Positions 46,149-56,697 of a stretch of DNA of 64,000 bases are shown here, in pieces; positions within the stretch are counted from its first letter, which is position 1, and each line of letters begins with the position of its first letter. The translations under genes and the position numbers were made by a program. Source of the stretch: NIES-981 sp943368005 (lineage in GTDB: Bacteria; Cyanobacteriota; Cyanobacteriia; PCC-6307; Cyanobiaceae); contig CALRKN020000016.1 in NCBI GenBank assembly GCA_943368005.1, positions 18,327-82,326 of the forward strand. Direction: 5' to 3'. Under the pieces are notes generated by a model. That model was not told where the DNA came from, did no database searches, and worked only from the letters and a program-made list of their open reading frames with translations.

Positions 46149-48608
46149 ATGCTATCAACAGGTCCAACTGCTCCGGTCCACCCAGGTCTCGAACTTCGAT
46201 CAGCTCCCCCAATGCGACTCGCCAGCTCGACCAGCAACGTTTCCGTGATCGCTGAGCACGATCTCCAGGAAAACTCGGACCCTGGGGTGGGCGAGCAGAT
46301 GGCTTGGTCCGACGATTCACCCGATTCATCAACAGAGCGTATCAATCGCAACGACGAATTCGGCAACGTGATCGGATACAGCCTGATCACCGAGACCGAA
46401 TGGGACACAACTGTTGAGTCCTACGATCTTGACAATAACCTGATAAGCAGAAGCCATACCAACCTCAGTGGCTATTCCCACAGCTTTACATGGGAACCAT
46501 TACTGGAACTAGACGGAGAGGTTGTCGGTTCAACCACCACCTATGCGTCATCAGAAGGCTCCTACAGCGACAGCCTTGTGGAGATTCACGACGCGGAAGG
46601 AAATCTGCGCTCCAGCAGTTACAGAAACAGCAATGGTGACTGGGCAACCACTACGCGCTTTACACCGCCTGAGCAGTTGATTGGGCCGGCGCCGCTCAGC
46701 CACGCCCTCCAAACCACAGGCGCCCGAGGCGACGGCTCCACTTACCAGCGAACCGAACTGTTTGACATCAACGGCAACCTGGTTCGCTCTGAGAGCGCCT
46801 ACAGCGATGGCTCTACAGAGGATTACAGCATCATGCCCGTCTCCAGCGAAGACGGCGGCATCCAAGGCTATTTAGGCGCATGGACCAGGATCGACATAAA
46901 CGGCAACGTCTTTACCTGGAGCAATCACCTAGACGATCAATTAACTTCCCTACAGCTGTATAGCCATACAGCAGTAACGGTCGAGCCCACCTATCTGACA
47001 TTTGAACCTGAAATATCGATTTGCACCTTTCCTGTTCCGGATGTCCATGTGGATCTTGCCCTGGATGAGCATGTGAATCCAGCCGATATTCAACCTGATG
47101 ATTTTGGCGATCACGATCAATATCAAGATCCTCACGACAAGTTAAATCCGTTGCGACTTGATCACCTTGACGAACTAGGCAATGCAACTGGATACAGCCT
47201 GATCAACGAAACCGAATGGGGCAAAACAGTTGAACATTACGACCTTGACGAAAACCTGGTCAGCAGCACTTATACAGATAGTAGTGGTTATACCCATACC
47301 TTCACATGGGAACCAGTACTCGACGCATCTGGAACCGCAACCGGCGCGCGTCATACCTCCATCTCCTCAGACGGTACCTACAGCGCCAAGTGGGTTGAGA
47401 TCTACGACAGTGAAGACAAACTCATCTCCAGCACTTACAGCAGCAGCGATGGCGACTGGGAAACCACCACTCGCACAGCACCCTACGCGATCTCCATCGG
47501 GCCAGCACTCCTCAGTCACACCCACCTGATTACAGGCGCCCGGAGTGATGGCTCCACCTACCAGCGCAATGAACTTTTCGACATCAACGGCAACCTGGTT
47601 CGCTCTGAGAGCATCTACAGCGATGGCTCTTCCGATCTCTACACCATTGAGCCCGTCTTCAGCGAGAATGGCGACGTCGAAAGTTACTCAGGCATCTGGA
47701 CCTGGACCGATCAATACGGCGAGATCTCCAGCTCCAGCGAGCACCTCGATACTGAACTGAATCCGATCTGGCAACCAATCGTTTGCCCAATGCCCACCCC
47801 CTCCGACAGCGACGGAGAGGATGCTATCTGGCTTGAACACTGCTTCACTGAACCGAAATTCACTCCGGTGCTGGACTCGTCTGTTGAACTTCACGGGGCC
47901 TATGCCTCCAGAGGTCTTTCCACAATGGACGAATTGGCCGAACTGGCCGAAACCGACCAGCCACTCGTACCTGATCAAGAAGAGCCATTGCCAAGTGGGG
48001 AAGCAGAGCCCCTTGCCAATTTAGAAGAGGACACTGTTGATTGGACTGCAGGCGACTTGGTAGACGGGGATCTTATTTTCATATCAAGCCCTCCTGACAT
48101 CCTTACACCCACATCATCGATTGAGCAGCTTTTCACAAGCGAGTTTTTTGATCTCAAGCTGAATGCTGATGAACATCAAGATGTGACCCATGGAATGCTA
48201 CTGGGCGGACTAGACCTTGACCTTCGTGGCAATAAGCTCAATAACGTCCTTGTTGGCAACACGGGTAATAATAGAATAGCAGGTGGTCTAGGCAAAGACC
48301 TTGTCACGGGCGGTGACGGCGCCGATCAATTCACCTTCAGAAATCAACGCCGCTCATTCGACACAATTACCGACTTCAACGCAGCTGAAGACAAATTCCT
48401 GCTCAATGGCAGGGTTTTCCGCGATCTCTTCGCGTCAAGCGGGCTTCGGAAGAAAGCGATCGGTAGTTCGCTGATTCTCGACCAGACCACGGGTTACCTG
48501 CTGTTTTCGGCCAACGGTAATGGCTCGAACTCACGGCCCATCAAGCTTGCCCTGCTTCCAGGCCTGGAAACCTCTGATTTCAGTGCCGAGCTATTTCTGT
48601 TTGGCTGA
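46149..48608 (+). CDS. large duplicated-repeat protein with RTX-like C-terminus
   Basis: An 819-residue acidic protein. Two copies of a roughly 206-residue unit lie at about 65-270 and 337-542; both contain GYSLI.ETEW, FTWEP, TGAR.DGSTYQR and ELFDINGNLVRSES. Residues about 690-735 carry an RTX-like Ca-binding stretch (GNKLNNVLVGNTGNNRIAGG, GKDLVTGGDGADQFTF), then a TITDFNAAEDKF segment like serralysin C-termini. There is no N-terminal signal, which fits type I secretion by a C-terminal signal. GC content is clearly lower than the neighbours. No enzyme domain is recognised. M22 is an alternative start. Confidence 0.8.
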   Translation: MLSTGPTAPVHPGLELRSAPPMRLASSTSNVSVIAEHDLQENSDPGVGEQMAWSDDSPDSSTERINRNDEFGNVIGYSLITETEWDTTVESYDLDNNLISRSHTNLSGYSHSFTWEPLLELDGEVVGSTTTYASSEGSYSDSLVEIHDAEGNLRSSSYRNSNGDWATTTRFTPPEQLIGPAPLSHALQTTGARGDGSTYQRTELFDINGNLVRSESAYSDGSTEDYSIMPVSSEDGGIQGYLGAWTRIDINGNVFTWSNHLDDQLTSLQLYSHTAVTVEPTYLTFEPEISICTFPVPDVHVDLALDEHVNPADIQPDDFGDHDQYQDPHDKLNPLRLDHLDELGNATGYSLINETEWGKTVEHYDLDENLVSSTYTDSSGYTHTFTWEPVLDASGTATGARHTSISSDGTYSAKWVEIYDSEDKLISSTYSSSDGDWETTTRTAPYAISIGPALLSHTHLITGARSDGSTYQRNELFDINGNLVRSESIYSDGSSDLYTIEPVFSENGDVESYSGIWTWTDQYGEISSSSEHLDTELNPIWQPIVCPMPTPSDSDGEDAIWLEHCFTEPKFTPVLDSSVELHGAYASRGLSTMDELAELAETDQPLVPDQEEPLPSGEAEPLANLEEDTVDWTAGDLVDGDLIFISSPPDILTPTSSIEQLFTSEFFDLKLNADEHQDVTHGMLLGGLDLDLRGNKLNNVLVGNTGNNRIAGGLGKDLVTGGDGADQFTFRNQRRSFDTITDFNAAEDKFLLNGRVFRDLFASSGLRKKAIGSSLILDQTTGYLLFSANGNGSNSRPIKLALLPGLETSDFSAELFLFG

Positions 48609-48614
48609 CCTCAG

Positions 48615-49015
48615 TTGATTCTGGGGGCTGCCAGCGGCGCAACCCCTCCTACCCTGCTGCAGGGGGAACTGGGGGCCGGCAAGACCTGCCTGGTGCAGGG
48701 TCTGGCCCTGGCCCTGGGGATCGACGAACCGATCACGAGCCCCACCTTCGCCCTGGCCCAGCACTACAAGCGGCCGGTGCCCGACGGCCGGCCCCATGCC
48801 CTCGTCCATCCGGATCTCCACGGGCTGGAGCAGCCGGCCACCGCCGCCGAACTGTTCGCCCAGGAGGAGGAGGAAGCCCCGCCCTGGGGGCGGGGCTGGC
48901 GGTGGAGTGGCCCGAGCGGCTGCCATGGCTACCGGAGGGCGCCGGGCGGCTGGAGCTCCACCACGACGGGGACAGGCGCCGGGCGGTGCTGCGACCGCCC
49001 ATTCAGCCGCCTGAG
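48615..49015 (+). pseudogene. tsaE: truncated, frameshifted second tsaE
   Basis: From 48650 the sequence encodes GELGAGKTCLVQGLALALG, then ITSPTFALAQHY and ALVHPDLHGLEQPATAAELF. The frame then shifts near 48885, and the rest, VEWPERLPWLPEGAGRLEL, is read in another frame. The N-terminal part of TsaE is missing. HLDLYRLE has become HPDLHGLE. The end runs into the 3' end of the convergent methyltransferase gene. Confidence 0.8.
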
Positions 49016-50709
49016 GGCCGCAGCTCCGGAACCCGCTGGAACAGCTGCTCATTCAGCTCCTGGCGCCGCTCCCAGAGGCTCCGGTACCACGCTTCCCGCG
49101 CGGCCGTCTGATGGTGCTGCAAGCGGCCGGCGGCCACCCATTGCCGCGCCCGCTGGCCCATGGCATGCAGCGCAGCCGGATCATCCCGCCAGTCGCGCAG
49201 CGCCTGCTGCAGGTCGTCGGCATCGCGGAACAGGCGGCCGGTGTCGCCGTCGCGCAGGCTCTCGCCGTACACCACCGGGCTGGCCAGCACCGCCAGGCCA
49301 TGGCCCGCCGCCTCCACCGCCTTGAGATCCGACTTGCACCGGTTGAAGGACGTGTCGGCCAGCGGCAGGAAGGCGATGTCGCAGGTCGCCAGCCGCTGGC
49401 GGTACGTGGCGTAATCACAGGTGGGGGTGAAGCGCCGCTGCGGCAGCGCCAGGGCCTCGAAGAAGGCCCGGTCGTGCACCACCTCCACCTGCCAGCGCTC
49501 GGGGGTCTCCAGCAGCACCCCATTGAGGGTGTCCATCCAGGGGGCCCAGTCGGCTTCGCGGTTGAGGGCCCCGAAGAACAGGCGCAGCGGCTGGCCGGCA
49601 GCCGGGGCCGGGCGGGGTGGGGGCAGCGCTTCGAGCGCATTGCCGAACACCGCCACCTCGGGGTTGTAGCGGCGCACCGCCCGGGCGATCGGCTCCGTCG
49701 ACACCTGCACCGCGTGCACACCCGTGAAGGTCAGATGGTTGTTGGCGGCGATGGCGGGCCAGTGGTCGGGGTCATCGTCGTACTCGACGATCACCACGTA
49801 GTGGTTGCTGAGCAACTGGCGCAGCTGCTCCAGATGGGTGGGGGCATGCAGCAGGGGCCGCTGCCAGATCAGCAGTCGCGGCAGGGCCGGATCGGGCCGC
49901 AGCAGCTCCAGGTTCTCGGAGCGCAGGCGCAGGCCGATGCCGCCCCGGCTGGCCACGGCCGCCAGGGGCTGCTGCATGCGCACCTCCAACATGCCCGCCT
50001 GGGGCTTCAAGGTGAGGCCATCGAGCTGCAGCTTCTGGCGCGGGCGGCGGCTGGCCGTGACCACGTACTGGAGCGGCGCCACGCCGGAGAGCAGGGTCTG
50101 GGGGTTCAAGCCCATGGCCGGCAGGGCGGGGGCCAGGCGGCTCACGAACGCCTCGGCCTGCTCGATCTGGAACACCCGCGGGTGCAGGCCGAGCAGATGC
50201 AGACCACAACCGGCCATCAGCTCGGCGATGCCGGCCCGGGTGAACCAGCGCAGGTGGGTGCGATCGAAGATTCCCTCCTCCGCCAGCGGCCAGCGGCCGT
50301 GCAGCAGATGCTCCAGCACGCTCCAGTGCTGCACGTTGGGGATGCAGGCGATCAGCAGCCCGTCGTCGGACAGCAGGGGCACATGACGGGCCAGCACCGT
50401 CCAGGGCTCGCGCAGGTGTTCGAGCACATCGCCATAGACCAGGGCATCGAGGGGCGGCAGGGCGGGAAGCTCCAGCGCCGGGTCCTCGGCGTCGGCGCGC
50501 AGCACATGATCCAGGCGGCCTGCGGCCATGGCAGAGGCGGCGGCGTCCTGCTCCAGCCCCACATAGACGCAGCTGGGGTTGATCGCCTTGAAGGCGGCGC
50601 CCAGCGCTCCGGCGCCGCAGCCCACCTCGAGCACCGCCCGGGCCGTGACCGGGATGCGCTGCAGCAGATCGGGATTGACCCGCTCGTAATACCCGGGGGG
50701 GTTGCTCAT
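49003..50709 (-). CDS. fusion of SAM methyltransferase and glycosyltransferase
   Basis: A 568-residue protein. Residues about 20-165 are a class I methyltransferase: VLEVGCGAGALGAAFKAINP, YVGLEQDAAAS, DALVYGDVLEHLREPW and CIPNVQHWSVLEHLL. Residues about 235-560 look like a GT4/GT1-type glycosyltransferase: LLIWQRPLL, VQVSTEPIARAVRRYNPEVAVFGNAL, then LRLFFGALN and FLPLADTSFNRCKSDLKAVEAAGHGLAVLASP. Such fusions occur in surface glycan loci. It overlaps pfkB by 4 bp. Confidence 0.85.
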   Translation of the reverse strand: MSNPPGYYERVNPDLLQRIPVTARAVLEVGCGAGALGAAFKAINPSCVYVGLEQDAAASAMAAGRLDHVLRADAEDPALELPALPPLDALVYGDVLEHLREPWTVLARHVPLLSDDGLLIACIPNVQHWSVLEHLLHGRWPLAEEGIFDRTHLRWFTRAGIAELMAGCGLHLLGLHPRVFQIEQAEAFVSRLAPALPAMGLNPQTLLSGVAPLQYVVTASRRPRQKLQLDGLTLKPQAGMLEVRMQQPLAAVASRGGIGLRLRSENLELLRPDPALPRLLIWQRPLLHAPTHLEQLRQLLSNHYVVIVEYDDDPDHWPAIAANNHLTFTGVHAVQVSTEPIARAVRRYNPEVAVFGNALEALPPPRPAPAAGQPLRLFFGALNREADWAPWMDTLNGVLLETPERWQVEVVHDRAFFEALALPQRRFTPTCDYATYRQRLATCDIAFLPLADTSFNRCKSDLKAVEAAGHGLAVLASPVVYGESLRDGDTGRLFRDADDLQQALRDWRDDPAALHAMGQRARQWVAAGRLQHHQTAAREAWYRSLWERRQELNEQLFQRVPELRPSGG

Positions 50710-51787
50710 GGGGCGCCGGTGTCCGCCACACTCTCCCCCAGAAAGGCCAGCACCTGCTGCTCACTCGGCTGGGGATCAATGGCGCCGGCACCCCGGCAAA
50801 CCAGGGCACCGCAGGCGGCCGCGAAGCGCAGCGCCTGCTCCACCGCACCGGCGGCCAGCGGTTCCTGCAGCAGCCCCGGCCGGCCCACCAGCCCATGCAG
50901 CAGCCCGGCCGTGAAGGCATCGCCGGCACCGGTGGTATCGACCACCGGCACCGCAAAGGCGGGCAGCTCACCGGCCATGCCGCCCAGCCACCAGCGCAGC
51001 GGCGCGGCGCCATCGGTGATCAGCACCGCCGGCCGTTGGGGCAGCGCTGCGCTCACCCTGGCGGGATCGGCGCTGCCGAAAAGCCAGAGCGCCTCCTCGC
51101 GGGCGCACTTGATCAGGGCTGCCTGGTGCAGCAGTGGCTGAATCCGAGCCGCCTGGGCCGCGCTGGGACCGCTGGCCGGATCGGCCGCCCCATCCCAGAA
51201 GGTGGGCCGCCAGTTCACGTCGAGGGCGAGGGCCACGCCCGCAGCTGCGGCCTGGCGGACCGCGAGCTGCAGGGCTGAGGCCGCTGCGGGCGAGGCCAGG
51301 GGGATCGTGCCCACCAGCAGCCAGCGGGCCGCCGCCAGCAGGGGGCCGAGGGCGGCGGCCAGCCCGTCGGCGGCGAGGGCCTGATCCGCAAACCCCCCGC
51401 CCTGATCCCCGGCAAACCCACCGAACTGGCGCTCCCCGGCCGCGTCGCGCCGCACCAGCACGATGCGGCTGGGGCGCTCCGAATCGAGCTGCAGGGCGGC
51501 GGTGTTCACCCCGCGGGCGATGAACAGCTGCCGGAAGGCCTCGCCGATGGGGTCCAGGCCCAGCCGGCCCGCAAAGGCGCTGGGGGTGCCCAGCCGGGCC
51601 AGGGCACAGGCCACATTGGCGGGGGCCCCGCCGAGCCGGTCGTCGACCGGTGCATCCCGGGCCGGATCTCCCCCGGGCGGCCCCAGGCGGTCCACCAGCG
51701 CCTCGCCCAGGCAGAGCACCCGGGGGGCTGGCGCAGACGCGGGGGAGGCTGAACCGGCGCTCGCGCCCAGCTCTGGCTCGGTGGCCA

Positions 51788-51788
<1 letters not shown>
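50706..51788 (-). CDS. PfkB family carbohydrate kinase (fructokinase-like)
   Basis: A 360-residue ribokinase-fold enzyme. It has VLCLGEALVDRLG, GGAPANVACALARLG, and the catalytic VVDTTGAGDAFTAGLLHGL with the base Asp. NWRPTFW is typical of fructokinases. It phosphorylates a sugar, most likely fructose. Its ATG overlaps the mutY stop by one base; the next gene overlaps it by 4 bp, so mutY-pfkB-fusion form one unit. Confidence 0.88.
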
Positions 51789-52981
<1,193 letters not shown>

Positions 52982-53146
52982 GGGGGGAGTGGAACTCTCC
53001 GCAGAGCAACCGAGTGTGACGCAGCTGCTGGAAGCGGATCGCGCTCGAAGCGCAAACATGGGCCCCTCTCCTGCCTGCCCGGGCCGGAGCTGGGGTATGC
53101 GGTGGAACGGCTGGGTCAGTTCGGGGGTTCCATTCGCTTGATCAGC

Positions 53147-54007
53147 TCAGTTGGTCGGCTTCGTTTCCCTGTTACCGCCCAGGAACTGCTCAACCACCAG
53201 CTTGAGCAGCAGCGACAGCAGGCCCACACCTGCCAGCACAAGGGCAGCTCCGTAGGCCAGCTCGGTGTCGTACTGCTTGTAGGCGTCTTCCACAAACAGC
53301 GGCAGAGTCTGGGTCTGGCCGGCGATATTGCCGCTCACCACCGCCACGGCTCCGAATTCCCCCAAGGCCCGGGCGGTGGTGAGGATCAGGCCGTACACCA
53401 CAGCCCAGCGCACCGAAGGGAGGGTGACCTTCCAGAACACCTGCCAGTCGCTGGCTCCCAGGGTGCGGGCTGCTTCCTCCTGGTCCCAGCCTTCTTCCTC
53501 CAGCAGCGGGATCACCTCCCGGGCCATGAAGGGAAAGGTCACGATGATCGTGGCCAGGGCCATGCCGGGCCAGGAGAAGATGATCTTCCAGCCCAGGCTG
53601 GTCACGATCCCGCCCAGCAGGCCATTGGTGGGGCTGTAGAGCAACACAAGCATCAGGCCCACCACCACCGGAGAGATCGAGAAGGGCAGGTCGATCACGC
53701 TGAGCAGCAGGGCCTTGCCAGGAAACTGGCGTCGGGCAATCGCCGTGGCAGCCGCCAGGCCAAAGATGGTGTTGGCCGGCACGGCGATCAGGGTGCAGCG
53801 CAGGGTGAGCATCACCGCGGAGCGCAGGTCTTCCGACTGAAAATTCTCCAGAAAGGGCGCCAGCCCCTTGGCGAAGGCACCTGCCACCACCTCCAGCGCC
53901 GGCAACAGGATGATCACGCCCACATAGACACAGGCGATCAGGGGAACCAGCACCGACGCGGACGGGCGGGGCAAGGCCTGGACAACAGAGCGCAACGGGG
54001 TTCGCAT
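53147..54007 (-). CDS. cysW: sulfate ABC transporter permease CysW
   Basis: A 286-residue membrane protein with six predicted spans. The permease loop is EEAARTLGASDWQVFWKVTLPSVRWAVVYGL; TARALGEFGAVAVVSGNIAGQTQTLPLFVED is diagnostic of CysW. It lies 51 bp after cysT in the same direction and pairs with CysT in the sulfate/thiosulfate importer. Confidence 0.94.
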   Translation of the reverse strand: MRTPLRSVVQALPRPSASVLVPLIACVYVGVIILLPALEVVAGAFAKGLAPFLENFQSEDLRSAVMLTLRCTLIAVPANTIFGLAAATAIARRQFPGKALLLSVIDLPFSISPVVVGLMLVLLYSPTNGLLGGIVTSLGWKIIFSWPGMALATIIVTFPFMAREVIPLLEEEGWDQEEAARTLGASDWQVFWKVTLPSVRWAVVYGLILTTARALGEFGAVAVVSGNIAGQTQTLPLFVEDAYKQYDTELAYGAALVLAGVGLLSLLLKLVVEQFLGGNRETKPTN

Positions 54008-54058
54008 GGAACGGGCAGCAGTGGAAAGAAGAACAGGAGGTTTACGGGCGTCTGGTCT

Positions 54059-54928
54059 TCAGACGGTTTGCGCAGGATTGGCTTCCCAGTTGCGGCCCCA
54101 CACCTGCAGGCCATTGATCACCAGCAGGCTCAATAGCGAAAACATCAGCATCACCATGCCGATCACCGTGGCGGAGGCGAAGTCGTACTCCTCCAGCTTC
54201 TGGATGATCAGCGTGGGCGTGATCAGGTCCCGGAAGGGCACGTTGGAGGAGATCATCACCACCGATCCGTATTCGCCCACCGCCCGGCTGTAGCCCTGGG
54301 CCACACCGGCCAGGATCGCCGGCATCAACTGGGGCAGTACCACCTTGAGCAGGGTCTGGCGCTGGCTGGCACCCAGGCACCAGGCGGCCTCTTCCTGGTC
54401 GTGCTCCAGTGCCTCCAGCACCGGCTCCACACTGCGCACCACGAACGGCAGAGAGATGAACACCATGGCGATGGCCACCCCCAGCCAGGTGAACGACACC
54501 TTGATGCCGAACAGGGCCTGAATGGGAGCACCCAGCCAGCCGTTGGTGCTGTAGATCGCAGCCAGGGCAAGTCCAGCCACGGCGGTGGGCAGGGCGAAGG
54601 GAAGATCGATCAGTGAATCCAGCAGCCTGCGGCCCGGAAAGCTGCAGCGCACCAGAGCCCAGGCGATCACCACGCCGAACACACCGTTGACCAGAGCTGC
54701 CAGCAGCGACAAGCCAAAGCTGACGCGGTAGGTGGCCAGGGCCTCCGGAGACGTGGCCAGTTGCCAGAACTGGGCCGGGCCCACCGCGGCCGCCTTGAGG
54801 GCCAGGGTGCTGAGGGGCAGGAACAGCACCAGGGTGAGATACAGCCAGGTGATCCGCCAGGACCAACTGAGCTGGAGCCAGCTCGGCCAGGCGAAGCCCC
54901 GGCGGCGGACCGGTAGCGCAGAAACCAT
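54059..54928 (-). CDS. cysT: sulfate ABC transporter permease CysT
   Basis: A 289-residue membrane protein. It has PFALPTAVAGLALAAIY, EEAAWCLGASQRQTLLKVVLPQLMPAILAG and YSRAVGEYGSVVMISSNVPFRD. The start is the ATG at 54928 (MVSALPVRRRG); a TTG at 54964 is an alternative. It is divergent from cysA, with a candidate operator in the gap. Confidence 0.94.
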   Translation of the reverse strand: MVSALPVRRRGFAWPSWLQLSWSWRITWLYLTLVLFLPLSTLALKAAAVGPAQFWQLATSPEALATYRVSFGLSLLAALVNGVFGVVIAWALVRCSFPGRRLLDSLIDLPFALPTAVAGLALAAIYSTNGWLGAPIQALFGIKVSFTWLGVAIAMVFISLPFVVRSVEPVLEALEHDQEEAAWCLGASQRQTLLKVVLPQLMPAILAGVAQGYSRAVGEYGSVVMISSNVPFRDLITPTLIIQKLEEYDFASATVIGMVMLMFSLLSLLVINGLQVWGRNWEANPAQTV

Positions 54929-54987
54929 GGAGGAAAACCGGAAGTGGGCGGACCGTATCACCAATCAGATCTTTATTCAACGGTTTG

Positions 54988-55002
54988 CCGGTGGGAGAAC
55001 GA
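54988..55002. promoter_or_regulatory. weak match to the sulfur-island motif between cysT and cysA
   Basis: CCGGT-GGGAG-AACGA matches the CCGAT-N5-AACCG motif at 8 of 10 fixed positions. It is 60 bp upstream of cysT and 47 bp upstream of cysA, in the shared divergent promoter. The N5 spacer begins GGG, as in the sites at 58646 and 60429. Confidence 0.35.
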
Positions 55003-55048
55003 TTGTTTGCTGTAGGGTGGCCCCCACTGTTCCGCTTCCTCCCCCGCC

Positions 55049-56077
55049 ATGGGCATCCGCGTTGCTGGTGTGTGCAAGGAGTTCGGCTCCTTCCGGGCGG
55101 TCGACAACGTCAGCCTCGATGTCGACACCGGCTCCCTGGTGGCCCTGCTGGGGCCGTCGGGCTCCGGCAAGAGCACCCTGCTGCGGCTGATCGCCGGCCT
55201 TGAGGAGGCGGACGCAGGACGGGTATGGATCACCGGCGAAGAAGCCACCTCTCGTTCCGTGCAGGAGCGCCAGGTGGGATTTGTGTTCCAGCACTTCGCG
55301 CTGTTCAAGCACCGCAACGTGCGCCAGAACGTGAGCTTCGGGCTGGAGCTGCGCGGCTGGAAGCACGAGGCCATCCGCCGGCGGGTGGATGAACTGCTGG
55401 AGCTGGTGCAACTGCAGGGCTTCGGCAACCGCTACCCCTCCCAGCTCTCGGGTGGCCAACGCCAGCGCGTGGCCCTGGCCCGGGCGCTGGCGGTGCAGCC
55501 ACGGGTGCTGCTGCTGGATGAACCGTTCAGCGCCCTGGACGCCAAGGTGCGCAAGGAGCTGCGGGCCTGGCTGCGCAATCTCCACGACGAGATGCACGTC
55601 ACCACCGTGATCGTGACCCACGACCAGGAGGAAGCCATGGAGGTGGCCGACAAGATCGTGGTGATGAACCAGGGCCGGGTCGAGCAGATCGGCAGCCCCG
55701 CGGAGATCTACGACCAGCCAGCCAGCCCGTTTGTGATGAGCTTTGTAGGGGCGGTGAATGTGCTGCCGTCGCACAGCCCCCTGGCAGGCACGCCCCAGCA
55801 ACCGGCGGAAGAGTCCGCGAAGGAAACCCAGCTGTTCATCCGCCCCCACGATCTGGAACTGCACCAAACACCCAGGGAGGGCAGTGTTCCCGCGGTCTTG
55901 CACCGACTCACCCATATGGGCCGCGACATCCAGGCCGAGCTCACCCTGAGCAGCGGAGAGGTGGTGATTGCCCAACTGCCGAGAGAGCGGATTGACTATC
56001 AACAGCTCAAAGCAGGAGATGAACTGCACATCACCAGCAGGGAAACAAGAACATTTGTCCCCGACTACGTGATCTAA
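55049..56077 (+). CDS. cysA: sulfate ABC transporter ATP-binding protein CysA
   Basis: A 342-residue ATPase. Walker A is GPSGSGKSTLLRLIAGLEEA; the signature is LSGGQRQRVALARALA; Walker B is VLLLDEPFSALDAKVR; the H-loop is VIVTHDQEEAM. The TOBE-like C-terminus (LFIRPHDLELHQTPREG) is typical of CysA. It powers CysT-CysW-SbpA. Divergent from cysT. Confidence 0.95.
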   Translation: MGIRVAGVCKEFGSFRAVDNVSLDVDTGSLVALLGPSGSGKSTLLRLIAGLEEADAGRVWITGEEATSRSVQERQVGFVFQHFALFKHRNVRQNVSFGLELRGWKHEAIRRRVDELLELVQLQGFGNRYPSQLSGGQRQRVALARALAVQPRVLLLDEPFSALDAKVRKELRAWLRNLHDEMHVTTVIVTHDQEEAMEVADKIVVMNQGRVEQIGSPAEIYDQPASPFVMSFVGAVNVLPSHSPLAGTPQQPAEESAKETQLFIRPHDLELHQTPREGSVPAVLHRLTHMGRDIQAELTLSSGEVVIAQLPRERIDYQQLKAGDELHITSRETRTFVPDYVI

Positions 56078-56127
56078 ATCAGTGAGATCTGAATCAGTGA
56101 GATCTGAATCAGTGAAATCTGAATCAG
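56077..56127. repeat. 15-bp tandem repeat after cysA
   Basis: AATCAGTGAGATCTG is repeated at 56077-56091, 56092-56106 and 56107-56121 (one base differs), then a partial AATCAG to 56127. It starts at the last base of the cysA stop codon and ends 39 bp before the MgtC-like gene. Confidence 0.92.
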
Positions 56128-56165
56128 CCTGATGCGGCCTGGCCGCAAACTCCCACCATTCGAAG

Positions 56166-56678
56166 ATGCCCATGTTGTCCTCCATTCTGGCCATCACCGC
56201 CGAACCGATAGTCCTCCCACATCTGCTGGGCCGGTTTGCCGCTGCCGCCGCCCTGGCTGGCGCGATTGGCTTCAACGCCGATCGCAGTCGACGTCCCGCC
56301 GGAATGCGGCTGTACGCAACAGCAGGACTGACGGGGGCAGCCATCGCCCTGCTGATGGTGTCAAACAGTGCCACAACATCCGGCACCTTCGAAATCTCGC
56401 CAACGGCTTCCATTGTTGCCAAAGCAACTGCACTGCTGGCATGCAGCATCCTTTTTGGCCTCATTTCCCTTGGCCTCATCCTTCAGCAGTCCCCCTATTC
56501 CAGGCCCACGCCAGGGCTCACCGCAGCAACCTCATTGGCCCTTGTGTCAATACTCGGTGCCACAGTGGGCATGGGTCACTGGCGCCCCTTCCTGATCGGC
56601 GGGGCGCTCGCCTTGCTGCTGCTCAAAGGAGGGTACTTCCTCAGAAATCGTTCAGCGAAACTAGAAAACCCACGCTAA
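56166..56678 (+). CDS. MgtC/SapB family membrane protein
   Basis: A 170-residue protein with four hydrophobic helices. The entry AAALAGAIGFNADRSRRPAGMRLYATAGLTGAAI matches the MgtC motif (GxxIGxER...RPAGLRTH.LV..G). Family members bind other membrane transporters or ATP synthase and help survival at low Mg or low phosphate. Its place inside a sulfate-uptake island is unusual. It is convergent with cysK, 19 bp away. Confidence 0.8.
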   Translation: MPMLSSILAITAEPIVLPHLLGRFAAAAALAGAIGFNADRSRRPAGMRLYATAGLTGAAIALLMVSNSATTSGTFEISPTASIVAKATALLACSILFGLISLGLILQQSPYSRPTPGLTAATSLALVSILGATVGMGHWRPFLIGGALALLLLKGGYFLRNRSAKLENPR

Positions 56679-56697
56679 CGATTCCTACTCGCACTTC

